A stretch of DNA of 64,000 nt from Teredinibacter turnerae (GCF_037935975.1 NZ_CP149817.1:5146001-5210000); one strand, 5' to 3'. Counted from the stretch's first letter, positions 36,250-45,488 are shown. Made by a program: numbers and translations. The notes: generated by a model from the letters alone, not told the origin.

Positions 36250-37149
36250 CTACTCTCCATCCTGCCCAGCCCCATCCTGACCAGTCGCCGATTGAAAACA
36301 GGTCGCCAACTTATTTTCTAACAATGCGAGAAACGCTTCGTAGCTTGTGGTAGTTGCCGCGCTGGCCAGCAGGTCCACCACAACCAGTGGCGCGCCCAGT
36401 TTTTCTGCATAGGGCTGCGCCTGTGGCAACTCTTCAACATCCGCCAGCAGACATTGGCCCGGCAGCATACGAGACTTCGCCTGCATTAAGGTGTGCACAC
36501 TGATCTGTTGCTCAGGCACCTGCACCAGGCTTGCTGACTGTTTTATCCCCAGAGGGGCCAGCAGATGATGCAGACTTTCATGAAACACCAATACCCCAGC
36601 CTCTGTTGGCAGTGCGGCGAACCGTTGTTGCATCGACTGGGTTTGCTGCCGCAAGCGTGTGTTGTAGGTATTCGCCGCAACCTGGACATTAGCTTGGGGG
36701 AACGCCAAAGCAAGCTTTTCTGCAACAGCAGCCACCAATTTAGTCATGGCATCTGCGCTCAACCAGAGGTGGTAATCCACAACCGGCTTTTGCATCAGCT
36801 CCGCAAATCCAACGACATTTTCAGGCCGACGCTGGCCGATGGCTTTGGCCAGATATTGCTCCATTTCCGACCCCACCCAAACAACAATGCCTGCGGATCT
36901 CAGGCTGCGTAACTGAGAAACCTTGAGCGCGTGGTGGTGTGCGGATTGTCCGCGCGGCACGATAGACTCGACACTAACCTTGTCTGCCAATCCTGCCTCA
37001 TTGACTAAGTCCTGCACTGCCAGTGCCAACGGTGGCAGTGAGGTAACGATGCTGAAAGGCTCTGCAGGGGAGTTGGACTCGGCTGCAGCAGTGTTCGCCG
37101 CCCCAAACAGGGCAACGGCAAAAAGCATTACTAAAGATCGAACTTGCAT
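36250..37149 (-). CDS. znuA: Zinc ABC transporter, periplasmic zinc-binding protein
   Basis: Captures Zn2+ in the periplasm and passes it to ZnuBC. The start at 37149 gives a signal peptide (MQVRSLVMLFAVALFGAANTAAA) and a 299-residue protein. Zinc-ligand regions are visible: SAHHHALKVSQLRSL, VDYHLWLSADAM and VFHESLHHLLAPLG. The usual His/Asp-rich loop of ZnuA is short or absent here. It is divergent from zur-znuC-znuB, and a Zur-box-like palindrome lies 28 bases before its start codon, so repression by zinc-loaded Zur is likely. Confidence 0.93.
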   Translation of the reverse strand: MQVRSLVMLFAVALFGAANTAAAESNSPAEPFSIVTSLPPLALAVQDLVNEAGLADKVSVESIVPRGQSAHHHALKVSQLRSLRSAGIVVWVGSEMEQYLAKAIGQRRPENVVGFAELMQKPVVDYHLWLSADAMTKLVAAVAEKLALAFPQANVQVAANTYNTRLRQQTQSMQQRFAALPTEAGVLVFHESLHHLLAPLGIKQSASLVQVPEQQISVHTLMQAKSRMLPGQCLLADVEELPQAQPYAEKLGAPLVVVDLLASAATTTSYEAFLALLENKLATCFQSATGQDGAGQDGE

Positions 37150-37176
37150 AGGAAAACACGAACACATTGTATAAAC

Positions 37177-37189
37177 GTTATATGATAAC
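37177..37189. promoter_or_regulatory. Zur-box-like operator between znuA and zur
   Basis: GTTATATGATAAC is a near-perfect dyad (GTTAT, three bases, ATAAC) matching the core of gammaproteobacterial Zur sites (TGTTATnnnATAACA). It sits in the 73-base gap between the divergent starts, so it can control both transcripts. Confidence 0.78.
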
Positions 37190-37222
37190 ATAACTACTCC
37201 ATAATACTGCTGTCACATTCTT

Positions 37223-37705
37223 ATGTCTTCAACAGAACGCAGCCACGACCACACGGCCTGTATAAAATCCGCGCTGCACAATGCCGATCTCGTATGTCGC
37301 CGTGCCGGCGCACGTCTGACGCCCCTGCGTCGGCAAGTGCTGGAGCTGGTATGGCAAAGTCATAAGCCGCTGGGGGCCTATGCGTTGATGGAAATGCTGC
37401 AGGCGAATTCAGACCGCAAACGCGTTGCCCCGCCAACGGTGTACCGCGCGCTGGACTTCCTTATCGAACAACGCCTGATTCACAAGGTTCACTCGTTAAA
37501 CGCTTACCTTGGCTGCAGCAACCCACGCGGCGACCACAGCGATGCGCTGTTTATTTGTACCCAGTGCGGTTTTACTGAGGAGGTGCCGAGCCATTCCATC
37601 CAGCAGGCAATAAACCTCAGCGCTTCGCAACAACGCTTCACGGTGCAACAAAAAGTACTGGAAATTGTAGGTATCTGCGGCGAATGCCGGGGGAGTAACG
37701 GGTGA
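37223..37705 (+). CDS. zur: Zinc uptake regulator, Fur family
   Basis: A 160-residue zinc-sensing repressor. The N-terminal winged helix is visible in RLTPLRRQVLELVWQSHKPLGAY and PPTVYRALDFLIEQRLIHKV. The dimerisation domain has the structural zinc site cysteines in ICTQCGF and ICGECRG and the sensory region around NPRGDHSDALF. Fused to the ABC operon by a four-base overlap with znuC, it should shut off zinc uptake when zinc is plentiful. Assignment as Zur rather than Fur rests on the neighbours and the spacing of the Cys motifs. Confidence 0.94.
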   Translation: MSSTERSHDHTACIKSALHNADLVCRRAGARLTPLRRQVLELVWQSHKPLGAYALMEMLQANSDRKRVAPPTVYRALDFLIEQRLIHKVHSLNAYLGCSNPRGDHSDALFICTQCGFTEEVPSHSIQQAINLSASQQRFTVQQKVLEIVGICGECRGSNG

Positions 37706-38445
37706 TCACACTTACCGATGTCTGTAAAAGTTATGATGGCCGCACAATTCTCGACAAGATCAATTTCATCCTTGGCGAACGCGAAATTTGTACGCTTATT
37801 GGGCCAAATGGCGCAGGTAAAAGTACCTTAGTCAAACTGATTGCCGGGTTGGAATTACCCGATGCAGGCACCATTCAACGCGACCCTCGCCTGCGTATTG
37901 GCTATGTACCACAAAAATTGCGTATGGAAGCCAGCATGCCACTTAAGGTCCGCCGGTTCTTGAGCTTGGCCGACCCTCTAAAAGCCAACCGCGCCAGCGT
38001 ATTGGAGCAGCTGGGCATATTGCACATCGGCAACAGTCAAATGCACAGCCTATCCGGCGGTGAACTACAGCGGGTGCTGCTTGCGCGTGCGATTTTGCGC
38101 AAACCGCAGCTTCTGGTATTGGATGAACCACTGCAAGGCGTCGACGTTGCCGGCCAGGTTACGCTCTATCGCTTAATTGCGTCTCTGCGTACCCAACTCA
38201 ACTGTGCCGTACTGATGGTGTCCCACGATTTGCACCTGGTCATGGCGCAGACCGATTCAGTTATTTGTCTGAACCAGCACGTGTGCTGTCACGGCAAACC
38301 GGAAAGTGTCAGTCGACACCCGGAGTATCTTCGCCTGTTCGGTCGCAGTGTTGCGGATGACCTTGCCGTCTATACCCATCATCACGACCATCAACACAAT
38401 TTACACGGCGACGTTGTCTCCTCGTGCGGGCACCACCATGATTGA
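37702..38445 (+). CDS. znuC: Zinc ABC transporter ATP-binding protein
   Basis: A 247-residue ATPase starting at a GTG that overlaps the zur stop (GTGA). Walker A GPNGAGKST, signature LSGGELQRVLLARA, Walker B LLVLDEPLQGVD and the switch His in MVSHDLH are all present. A His-rich tail (THHHDHQHNLHGD...CGHHHD) probably binds zinc and is found in many ZnuC proteins. Its 3' end overlaps znuB by eight bases. Confidence 0.96.
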   Translation: MITLTDVCKSYDGRTILDKINFILGEREICTLIGPNGAGKSTLVKLIAGLELPDAGTIQRDPRLRIGYVPQKLRMEASMPLKVRRFLSLADPLKANRASVLEQLGILHIGNSQMHSLSGGELQRVLLARAILRKPQLLVLDEPLQGVDVAGQVTLYRLIASLRTQLNCAVLMVSHDLHLVMAQTDSVICLNQHVCCHGKPESVSRHPEYLRLFGRSVADDLAVYTHHHDHQHNLHGDVVSSCGHHHD

Positions 38446-39235
38446 CCTTTTCACGCTGCAAATAATCGCTCTTCCATTAATCGCGGGCATGGGCATTGCC
38501 GCGATCGCAGGCCCTTTAGGCAGTTTTGTGGTATGGCGACGCATGTCGTATTTCGGTGACACCCTTGCCCACTCTGCGCTGGTTGGCGTAGCCCTGGGCG
38601 TATTTGCCGGTATCAATCTAACCCTGGCTATGGTTTTAGGCGGTGTGGTCGTCAGCCTCAGTCTGTGGCAACTGCAAAAACAACGATCACTCGCCGCAGA
38701 CACCCTGCTGGGCATTCTTTCTCACAGCAGCCTGGCACTCGGGTTAATCGGGGTCAGTCTACTCGCCAGCGCGAAGGTAAACTTGTTCTCCTATTTATTC
38801 GGCGATTTGCTGACGGTAAACGCCGATGATTTACTGATGATTTACCTGGGTGGAATGGTTTGTCTGGCATTGCTCGTATTATTCTGGCGGCCGCTGCTAA
38901 TGACCGCGATAGACGAGGATCTCGCCCGTGTTGAAGGTATAGCCGTAGAAAAACTGCGCCTGTTATTAATGGTGTTAATGGCTGTGGTTATCGCGTTAAG
39001 TATGAAATTAGTCGGCGTTTTATTAATTACTGCTCTGTTGATTATTCCCGCAGCAACTGCACGTCGGTTAACCCAGTCGCCGGAAGCGATGGCTGCGCTC
39101 GCGGCCTCCATTGGCGTGATTGCGGTGGTGGGCGGATTGTTCGCCTCTGTTGTATTCGATGTGCCAGCCGGCCCTGCGATTGTTCTCTGCGCCGCTACGT
39201 TGTTCGTTCTATCCTTACTCAAACACGCGCGCTAG
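38438..39235 (+). CDS. znuB: Zinc ABC transporter permease
   Basis: A 265-residue inner-membrane permease of the ABC-3 family with about eight helices (MIDLFTLQIIALPLIAGMGI at the start; FVVWRRMSYFGDTLAHSALV; MKLVGVLLITALLIIPAATA). I chose ATG 38438, overlapping the znuC stop by eight bases, over a longer frame from 38306 whose first 44 residues lie entirely inside znuC in another frame. It is the last gene of the zur-znuC-znuB unit. Confidence 0.95.
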   Translation: MIDLFTLQIIALPLIAGMGIAAIAGPLGSFVVWRRMSYFGDTLAHSALVGVALGVFAGINLTLAMVLGGVVVSLSLWQLQKQRSLAADTLLGILSHSSLALGLIGVSLLASAKVNLFSYLFGDLLTVNADDLLMIYLGGMVCLALLVLFWRPLLMTAIDEDLARVEGIAVEKLRLLLMVLMAVVIALSMKLVGVLLITALLIIPAATARRLTQSPEAMAALAASIGVIAVVGGLFASVVFDVPAGPAIVLCAATLFVLSLLKHAR

Positions 39236-39331
39236 CCCCTGTGATTTTTTCCCGCGAACGCGAGAAATCCAGCACCCGATTTTTCCTGTGCTATGGTTTT
39301 TTTAATTCGCAGAAAAACTACAGGACGTACA

Positions 39332-40987
39332 ATGCGGTGGAAAATCAGTCAGTATCGAACCAAGCTAAGTTTACGCATTTTTTTATTAAGCCTGGCTTTA
39401 GTTGCTGGCTGCGTTAAATCGCCGCGTATCTACGATGTACAGCGTCACACGGTAGATGACGCCGTGAGTTTACCGCAGAACTGGACGCCCGCTACCCGCG
39501 ACCATATGAACCAACTAAGCTTTGGTTCTCGCCTGATTCCTTACGAGTGGTTTTACGCACTAGAGCAAGCCGACTCAGATACGCGCTTTTTCTCTCACGA
39601 AAACATTCAAAAGCTTGGCTTTATTCCGCGTAATGTTTCAGAACAGAATGCCGATGGCTTACCTATCGGTTTTGTGGCGGACGAATGGCGCGGTGAAAAA
39701 TGGTTGGGACTCACCTGCACCGCCTGCCATACCGGACAGCTCCATTTCCGCGGCCAGACTTTGCTGATCGAAGGCGCGCCCGGGATGTTTGACTTTCAAG
39801 CTTTCGAAAAGGGACTCTTTCGCGCGCTGCAAGTACTTCTGACTGACAACAACAAGTACCAGCGATTTACCAGGCAGCTGCAACCAGAAAATCCGAGTGA
39901 ACTCATTGCCGCCTTGAATGAACGGGTAAGATTCATGCATGCGCGGCTGAAAGCCAATCGCACCACCGTGCCTTATGGGTACGGTCGACTCGACGCATTC
40001 GGACAAATATTCAACGCGGTTAGCGCCGCCGCGCTCGAATTACCAGACAACAAACACTCTGCAGATGCGCCGGTGAGTGTGCCGGTGTTGTGGGATGCCT
40101 CACACCTGGATGTGGTGCAGTGGAATGCGTCCGCCGTTAATAAAGAGCCCGGTCCTCTCGGTCAGAATGTCACCACTGCACTTGCGGTTTACGGCACGTT
40201 AGAACTCGATAAACAAACCCTGCTTGGCTACAGCAATTCGGTAAACATCCGGAATTTGGGGACAATACAGCGGCACTATTACGACCTAATGTCGCCCCAG
40301 TGGCCTGAGGATATTCTTGGCCCGATAAACACTGGCATCCTACAAACAGGGGCAGTGCTGTACCAAAGCCACTGTGCCAGCTGCCATGCCGTTATCGATA
40401 GTCGCAACCCTAAACGCAAGTTGAGAGCAACGGTGGTTCCGCAAAATATTATTGGTACAGACCCGGTGATGACAGAAAATTTCGCCGCAGCCAAAGCCCG
40501 TACCGGTAAACTCGAAGGGCGTAAAATTGTCGCCGGCATCAGGGGGAGCAAACTGCCGGCTATTGCACCTACATTGGATATAGTGACTCACCTGGCCTCC
40601 AGTGTTATGGCGAATCGACCACTGGCAAGCATCAACGCAATAATGACCGAGCGCCAACCCCAGTATCAATACGCGGTGGATAGAAAAGCACTGAACTATA
40701 AAGCGCGTCCATTAAACGGACTTTGGGCGTCAGCGCCGTTTTTACACAATGGCTCGGTGCCGACGATTTACGACCTGCTGTTGCCCGCAGCGGAGAGACC
40801 AAAAGCATTTTTGGTGGGGGATGTGGAGTTCGATCCGCATCGGTTAGGCTTGTCGCAATCGGGTGGGACCTATCGATCCACTTACGACACGACACTTTAT
40901 GGCAATAGCAATCAGGGGCACGAGATCGCTACCCATTTAAGCGACGAGGATCGGCTGGCGTTACTCGAATACTTGAAAACACTATAG
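39332..40987 (+). CDS. RoxA-like dihaem cytochrome c lipoprotein
   Basis: A 551-residue protein from ATG 39332 (AGGA seven bases before it). The N terminus ends in a lipobox (LALVAGC, Cys27), so it should be membrane-anchored in the periplasm. Two haem c sites are present: CTACH (Cys129, Cys132, His133) in WLGLTCTACHTGQLHFRG and CASCH (Cys348, Cys351, His352). The early segment IPYEWFYALEQADSDTRFF and the segment NADGLPIGFV are typical of the RoxA/LatA-like branch of dihaem peroxidases, which includes rubber oxygenases. Substrate here is unknown. It stands as a single gene after znuB. Confidence 0.85.
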   Translation: MRWKISQYRTKLSLRIFLLSLALVAGCVKSPRIYDVQRHTVDDAVSLPQNWTPATRDHMNQLSFGSRLIPYEWFYALEQADSDTRFFSHENIQKLGFIPRNVSEQNADGLPIGFVADEWRGEKWLGLTCTACHTGQLHFRGQTLLIEGAPGMFDFQAFEKGLFRALQVLLTDNNKYQRFTRQLQPENPSELIAALNERVRFMHARLKANRTTVPYGYGRLDAFGQIFNAVSAAALELPDNKHSADAPVSVPVLWDASHLDVVQWNASAVNKEPGPLGQNVTTALAVYGTLELDKQTLLGYSNSVNIRNLGTIQRHYYDLMSPQWPEDILGPINTGILQTGAVLYQSHCASCHAVIDSRNPKRKLRATVVPQNIIGTDPVMTENFAAAKARTGKLEGRKIVAGIRGSKLPAIAPTLDIVTHLASSVMANRPLASINAIMTERQPQYQYAVDRKALNYKARPLNGLWASAPFLHNGSVPTIYDLLLPAAERPKAFLVGDVEFDPHRLGLSQSGGTYRSTYDTTLYGNSNQGHEIATHLSDEDRLALLEYLKTL

Positions 40988-41008
40988 TTTAAAAAAATCG
41001 CTAAAAGA

Positions 41009-42577
41009 TTAACGAAAAAGAACCGATTCACCTACGCGGTCAATCAATAATTTTCGGTAGTACTCCGCTTTCGCAATCTGTAAAAATTCGAGCGGGTTGT
41101 AGTCGTCGGTTATCACCGGCGCATCGCCTGCTGGAATGTTCACTTCACGTTGCGCCAGCCATTGGGCAGTACCCTTTGAGCTGGGATGCAAACCAGGGTT
41201 AAGTGGTGCGTCAGACACAATAAACACATAGTCCGAAAAATCCTCACCGAGCCTGGGCACATAGTTTTTCCGATGTGCAAAAACGGCGTCCAGCGTGGCG
41301 GCGATTGACTGTACCGGTTTCAATCGTGTTGGGTCAGTAAATCCAACAAAGTTAACCGCAAGTACACCCTTTGGCGTGAGCCGGCTTTTCAGTAATTGAA
41401 TCATTTCTTCACTGAGCAAATGAAACGGCTCTGCGCCGCCAGTGAAACAATCGTGAATAATCAGGTCGTATTTTTGGTTTTCCAGTCGCTGCACCTGATA
41501 ACGTGCATCGCCGACGATAACCTTTCCTGTCGGGTGAAAATTAAAAAAATCGACCGCACTCTTGGCTACCGCGGGATCGATTTCGATTGCGTCTGTAGCA
41601 ATACCAAACTTGGCTAGATCGGCAACAAGATGGCCTGCACCCAAACCGATCAACAAGGCTTTTTCACTTTCGAGCTTAAACCAGGGCAGGGTGCGCACGA
41701 TACTTTGATACCCCAAAAGCCCCTGCCCTGATGGCAGATGTTCGACGCCTATGGTTGATGCATCGGACATCAACCAACGCAAATCCTTCTCTGGCTGATC
41801 AACAACCCTTACCCAGCCGTAGTGTGTCTCCTGCTCAAACAACACATTATAATTTTCATAGGATTTTGCTGACGCATTTGTCGCCTGTGCTCCCACGCCA
41901 ATCACCACCACTAATCCAGCGATCAACCAGGGCCACAAGCGGGTGGCTAATTTCATACGGCGGCGTTCGTAAATGACTAAGAGCAACGCGAGCAGCAAAA
42001 GCACGAGTGCAAGCGCCCATAAAATCGCGTGGGTTCCGAACAGAGGCAGTAGATAAAAACCCAGCACCAGGGTGCCAAGCACGCTGCCAATAGTACTGAT
42101 TGCGTAGACATTTCCCGCGGTTGCACCCACCCGCTCAACTCTGGCAGTGGCCATTTGAATCACCAGCGGGCCCGCCATACCCAGCATGAGCAATGCGGGG
42201 GTAAACAGTACAAAAGCGCTTGCCAGCGCGCCGCCGCGTAAACCCAACCCGTTAAACATAAGTTGCACTGGCTGGCTTAAAACCGGGATAGCGGCAATAA
42301 AAACGGACGCCGTAAATACCGCATGGGGCAATCGCCATTGCCCTCGACTTGCGGCAAAATAACCGCCGAGGTAATAGCCGAATGCCAGTGCCAACAAAGA
42401 CACCGACAGTAACGAGGACCACACCACCAAGCTAACGCCATAGTACGGGCCAATGATTCGCGTACCCAGAAGTTCGACCATCATGACTGCAGCACCAGTA
42501 ACTGATACGGTGCCGTAAAAAACAAAGTTATCCAGTTTTGCCTGGGAGCCTTTCTGTACTGTCGGCTGTTTACTCAT
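41009..42577 (-). CDS. Fused membrane / spermidine synthase-like protein
   Basis: A 522-residue protein. Residues about 20-220 form seven or eight membrane helices (AAVMMVELLGTRIIGPYYGVSL); the C-terminal ~270 residues form a class I methyltransferase fold like spermidine synthases, with LLIGLGAGHLVADL, AIEIDPAVAKSAVDFF and KYDLIIHDCFTGGAEPFHL. The spermidine synthase fold binds decarboxylated S-adenosylmethionine, but membrane fusions of this type have no proven activity. The ATG at 42577 was preferred over a TTG two codons upstream. It is convergent with the RoxA-like gene (21 bases between stops). Confidence 0.85.
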   Translation of the reverse strand: MSKQPTVQKGSQAKLDNFVFYGTVSVTGAAVMMVELLGTRIIGPYYGVSLVVWSSLLSVSLLALAFGYYLGGYFAASRGQWRLPHAVFTASVFIAAIPVLSQPVQLMFNGLGLRGGALASAFVLFTPALLMLGMAGPLVIQMATARVERVGATAGNVYAISTIGSVLGTLVLGFYLLPLFGTHAILWALALVLLLLALLLVIYERRRMKLATRLWPWLIAGLVVVIGVGAQATNASAKSYENYNVLFEQETHYGWVRVVDQPEKDLRWLMSDASTIGVEHLPSGQGLLGYQSIVRTLPWFKLESEKALLIGLGAGHLVADLAKFGIATDAIEIDPAVAKSAVDFFNFHPTGKVIVGDARYQVQRLENQKYDLIIHDCFTGGAEPFHLLSEEMIQLLKSRLTPKGVLAVNFVGFTDPTRLKPVQSIAATLDAVFAHRKNYVPRLGEDFSDYVFIVSDAPLNPGLHPSSKGTAQWLAQREVNIPAGDAPVITDDYNPLEFLQIAKAEYYRKLLIDRVGESVLFR

Positions 42578-42613
42578 ACCCAATGTCTCGTTAACTACGT
42601 GCGATTAACACGA

Positions 42614-43213
42614 TTAATTCATACAGCTCTCGCCTGTGACTTTTACACCCAGCGGCGCATTTTCTCCGCCTTTTACGCCACTAAATTTAAAGGTAACTGT
42701 CTGCCCAGGAGCAATTTCAGCGTTCCACGACAAGTACTCTCCCGTATAGGGGTTATTGCCCGATAGGGCCACATCGTCAGCATCGATAATGGCTGAACCA
42801 TCTGGGTATTCCCAAGTAACCGACCAACCATTAACAGGGTGGTTTCCTTTGTTAATCAGTCGGATCTCACCAGTAAACCCATATTGCGTCACACTGGAAA
42901 TAATGTGTTCGCAGAGTAAAAACTGCTTGTCTGTGGGCTTATCGGGTTTCGGTTGGGCTGGCTCCTGTGGAGGCGCTACGGGTTGAGCTTGCGCTGACGG
43001 TGCAGGAGAAGGAATGGATGTTTGACTGGTCGCCGTTTTTTCAACCGGTTTTTCCAACTGGAGTTTTGGTGGCTGAACGGGCGGCGATTCTGTCACCTTA
43101 GGGACAGGAGTGGGTAAAATTTTATTCGCGGTTGACGGCCCTCTATTTACCACCAGCAACACAGTTCCCGCGACTAGAAAAAGCAATAACACAAGCAAGA
43201 GACTTTTTTTCAT
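42614..43213 (-). CDS. Membrane-anchored CBM2-like carbohydrate-binding protein
   Basis: A 199-residue protein with one N-terminal helix (LLLVLLLFLVAGTVLLVV), a long Pro/Gln/Lys-rich linker (about 25-95) and a C-terminal domain of ~100 residues resembling family 2 carbohydrate-binding modules. GFTGEIRLINKG, PVNGWSVTWEYPDGS and YLSWNAEIAPGQTVTFKFSG follow the family pattern, and a Cys near each end (LLCEH; GESC) can form the usual disulfide. Two Trp (NGWSVTW) are seen, but some of the planar binding Trp may be missing. Next to the AA10 enzyme, it could tether the cell or a complex to polysaccharide. Confidence 0.75.
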   Translation of the reverse strand: MKKSLLLVLLLFLVAGTVLLVVNRGPSTANKILPTPVPKVTESPPVQPPKLQLEKPVEKTATSQTSIPSPAPSAQAQPVAPPQEPAQPKPDKPTDKQFLLCEHIISSVTQYGFTGEIRLINKGNHPVNGWSVTWEYPDGSAIIDADDVALSGNNPYTGEYLSWNAEIAPGQTVTFKFSGVKGGENAPLGVKVTGESCMN

Positions 43214-43321
43214 TCTTGTACCGCTCTTGTTTTACGACATTATCAGAACCAAACCGCGCCTGACTCACTGCAAATTACATATCGTCTAACGGCTGATACG
43301 AACAACGAAAACCTGTTAAAT

Positions 43322-43352
43322 AAAGAAAGCTAACCCGGCATTGCCGGGCTAG
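43322..43352 (-). terminator. Terminator of the AA10 gene
   Basis: CTAACCCGGC (43330-43339) pairs with GCCGGGCTAG (43343-43352); on the minus strand the stem is followed by a T-rich tail (CTTTCTTTA). It lies about 50 bases after the AA10 stop codon. Confidence 0.7.
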
Positions 43353-43404
43353 AAAACACCTTTAAACCGATAGAGGCAAGGGCACAACCCTCGCCTCTCG
43401 GCAA

Positions 43405-44394
43405 TTATTGAATATTAGTGCAGGTGTTGCGACCTACGCAGGTCTGCTGGTTTTCGTTGTGCCATCCACTATCAGCGTTCTCGCAGATGGGAACCATCCA
43501 ACCGTACCAGTTACAGGTTCCGCCAGTCGTGCTGCCTGAAGAGCTGGAGCTGCTGGAAGAGGAGCTAGAGCTTGAGGAGCTGGAAGAAGAGCTGGAGCTG
43601 CTGGAAGACCCGCCAGTTGAGCTGGAGCTTGAGCTGGAACTCGAAGATGAGCTGGAGCTGGAAGACGAAGAGGAAGAGGACGAAGACGTACTGCTACCAC
43701 TACCGCCGCCGCCAAAGTCTACGTCAACACAGCTGAAAAAACGCTCGTAAGTATGCTCATTACGGCCCCACTCAGCAAAAATCACATGGCGACCTGATCG
43801 AGATGGAACATTACACGTGACATTGATGTGGCTGTTTGCCATATCGGCTTCTACCGCAGCGTTAGTGCTAAAGTCGCCAGGCACAATACTTTCGTCACAG
43901 AAAGGCTGGTCTTCAAAATCTGCCCAGGTCAGTTCACGCGTAGGGTCGAACGAGAAGCCAGGCTTGGTGATGTAGAACACCAGCTCTTCGGTATCGCTGA
44001 AGTGCGGTCCGTAGCTGATATCCCAAACAAAGGTTTGCTGACCAGAGCTAAACGACGTTACCGGCCAATTAGCCGGGGTATCGTAGGGTGCGGGGTTCCA
44101 GGTTTCGCCATCGAAGCCACACACATGCTCGGTGCCTTTCACAACTTTGCGGCCTTCGTGGTGCGCAACCACACTCATAAAGTTGTACCAGTGGGAGTTT
44201 TGACCGCCGGCCGCACGGTAATTAGCAAAGGCTTCGTCACACTTGGCACTGCTGGGGTTATCGGGTTTTTGCTCGGCACCACAGTGTTGCTGACGAGAAG
44301 GGGGGCTTTCGATATAGCCGTGACCGAAAGCCAATCCTGCGAAACCGAATAGCGCGACGGCAGCAGAGGCTTTAACAAATTTTGAAGCAAACAT
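43405..44394 (-). CDS. AA10 lytic polysaccharide monooxygenase with polyserine linker and CBM10
   Basis: A 329-residue secreted copper enzyme that cleaves cellulose or chitin oxidatively. The start at 44394 has AGGAG before it. After a signal peptide (MFASKFVKASAAVALFGFAG...), the mature chain begins with His25 (HGYIESPPSRQQ), which with His131 (SYGPHFSDTEEL) forms the copper-holding histidine brace. The catalytic domain ends near FFSCVDVDF. A Gly/Ser linker with two long serine runs follows, then a CBM10 (CNWYGWMVPICENADSGW...CVGRNTC) that binds cellulose. Polyserine linkers mark secreted enzymes of Teredinibacter/Saccharophagus-type bacteria. Cellulose preference is inferred from the CBM10. 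Confidence 0.93.
   Translation of the reverse strand: MFASKFVKASAAVALFGFAGLAFGHGYIESPPSRQQHCGAEQKPDNPSSAKCDEAFANYRAAGGQNSHWYNFMSVVAHHEGRKVVKGTEHVCGFDGETWNPAPYDTPANWPVTSFSSGQQTFVWDISYGPHFSDTEELVFYITKPGFSFDPTRELTWADFEDQPFCDESIVPGDFSTNAAVEADMANSHINVTCNVPSRSGRHVIFAEWGRNEHTYERFFSCVDVDFGGGGSGSSTSSSSSSSSSSSSSSSSSSSSSSSTGGSSSSSSSSSSSSSSSSSSSSSSSSGSTTGGTCNWYGWMVPICENADSGWHNENQQTCVGRNTCTNIQ
43531..43700 (-). repeat. Serine-codon repeat tract
   Basis: Encodes two serine runs separated by TGGS in the AA10 linker, using mixed AGC, TCC, TCT and TCA codons. The mixture suggests selection for serine rather than simple slippage. The opposite strand therefore shows an artificial Glu/Leu-rich frame. Confidence 0.9.
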
Positions 44395-45488
44395 GGTTGT
44401 TTCTCCTGGTTGCATTGGAAGTTTTCAGTTTTGAGCGGGTCATCCTTGGGATAGGGAGTTTTACCTTTGGTTGCGGTAACACTCGCCGGCGCAGTGAGCT
44501 CTAAGCTCTTTTTCCATTAATTGCATCACCTTATTATTTTTATTGTCGCAACTTGACCACACGGTTTTGCTCAGTCGGAAAGAGACGCAAACTCGGAGTG
44601 GGCTAACGCGGTAAAACCCTGAATCTACACGGGTTTTTCTCAGCTGCTGAACCTCCCACTTTTTTATTATTATCAGTAAAAGTGATGAGGCTATTTTCTC
44701 AGCGAGCTTGGTGAGCCAGAACAGTATTCGCTGAAGCTGGACGATTAATCAACAGGTAGATTATGGATTTCTGAAATAATGGCGCGATAATCAACACACA
44801 AGATCAAGCAAAAACACCCAGCGCGATAATTAGCTATGTATAAAAACCCATTTATTTAATTTTCTAATTTATTCAGCCGTTATTTAACACAAAATTTTTA
44901 TTTTGCCGGCCCAACAAACGAGCTAAATTTATTGGTGGCATAAACCAAGGCTATTAAACGCTTTTTTAGGTAGTCCTTTGGTCCAGTTTTTTATTCGTAT
45001 TTTCGTATGCTTTTTTCAACTATAAATGAATTTTGCTACTGCATTTTATAGCCCCGATTCTAATTCCATTCGCACGTATTTATAAACGGGATGTGCAAGA
45101 GCCAAATATCTGAATATTCGTTCCAACCGTGTAAGTTCGCACAGGCTTTGCAAACCAGTTTTGATTATTACTAGCGAGTGTTACCAAATTCCCCATCACA
45201 GTAACACTGCCGTTGCTTTCTCTCTGGCACACACACGCTCACAATCAGGCCAACAACATCGGCGTTTTTTTGGTTCGCCACACCTATTTCTTGTGACCAG
45301 TTAACAGGGTTGCAAAAAGTTTAACGCAATGGTTTAACGCAGTAATTAAACGCAACTAAACAGCGACCATTGCAGGTCAACCATGTGGTTTTAACACGTA
45401 GCTCACCACACAAGGCGGAGACTCGAAAGCGAAAAAAGGGATTGAACGCAAGGCGACTGGAATCTAGCCCAGGTTTCAGAAGCGCTCG
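44395..45488. other. Long intergenic region upstream of the AA10 gene
   Basis: About 1.1 kb without a supported gene. It should hold the AA10 promoter near 44400-44700. Three spaced copies of TTAACGCA-like sequence at 45321-45328, 45334-45341 and 45346-45354 (period about 13 bases) could be an operator array, although no known regulator matches. The remainder is AT-rich without hairpins I can support. Confidence 0.5.

Noticed and set aside
38306-38437. Longer znuB start
   Set aside because: The extra 44 residues lie in znuC in another frame and do not look like the start of a permease.
43418-43750. Glu/Leu-rich 110-codon frame opposite the AA10 gene
   Set aside because: It is the antisense reading of the serine codons of the linker and has no ribosome site.
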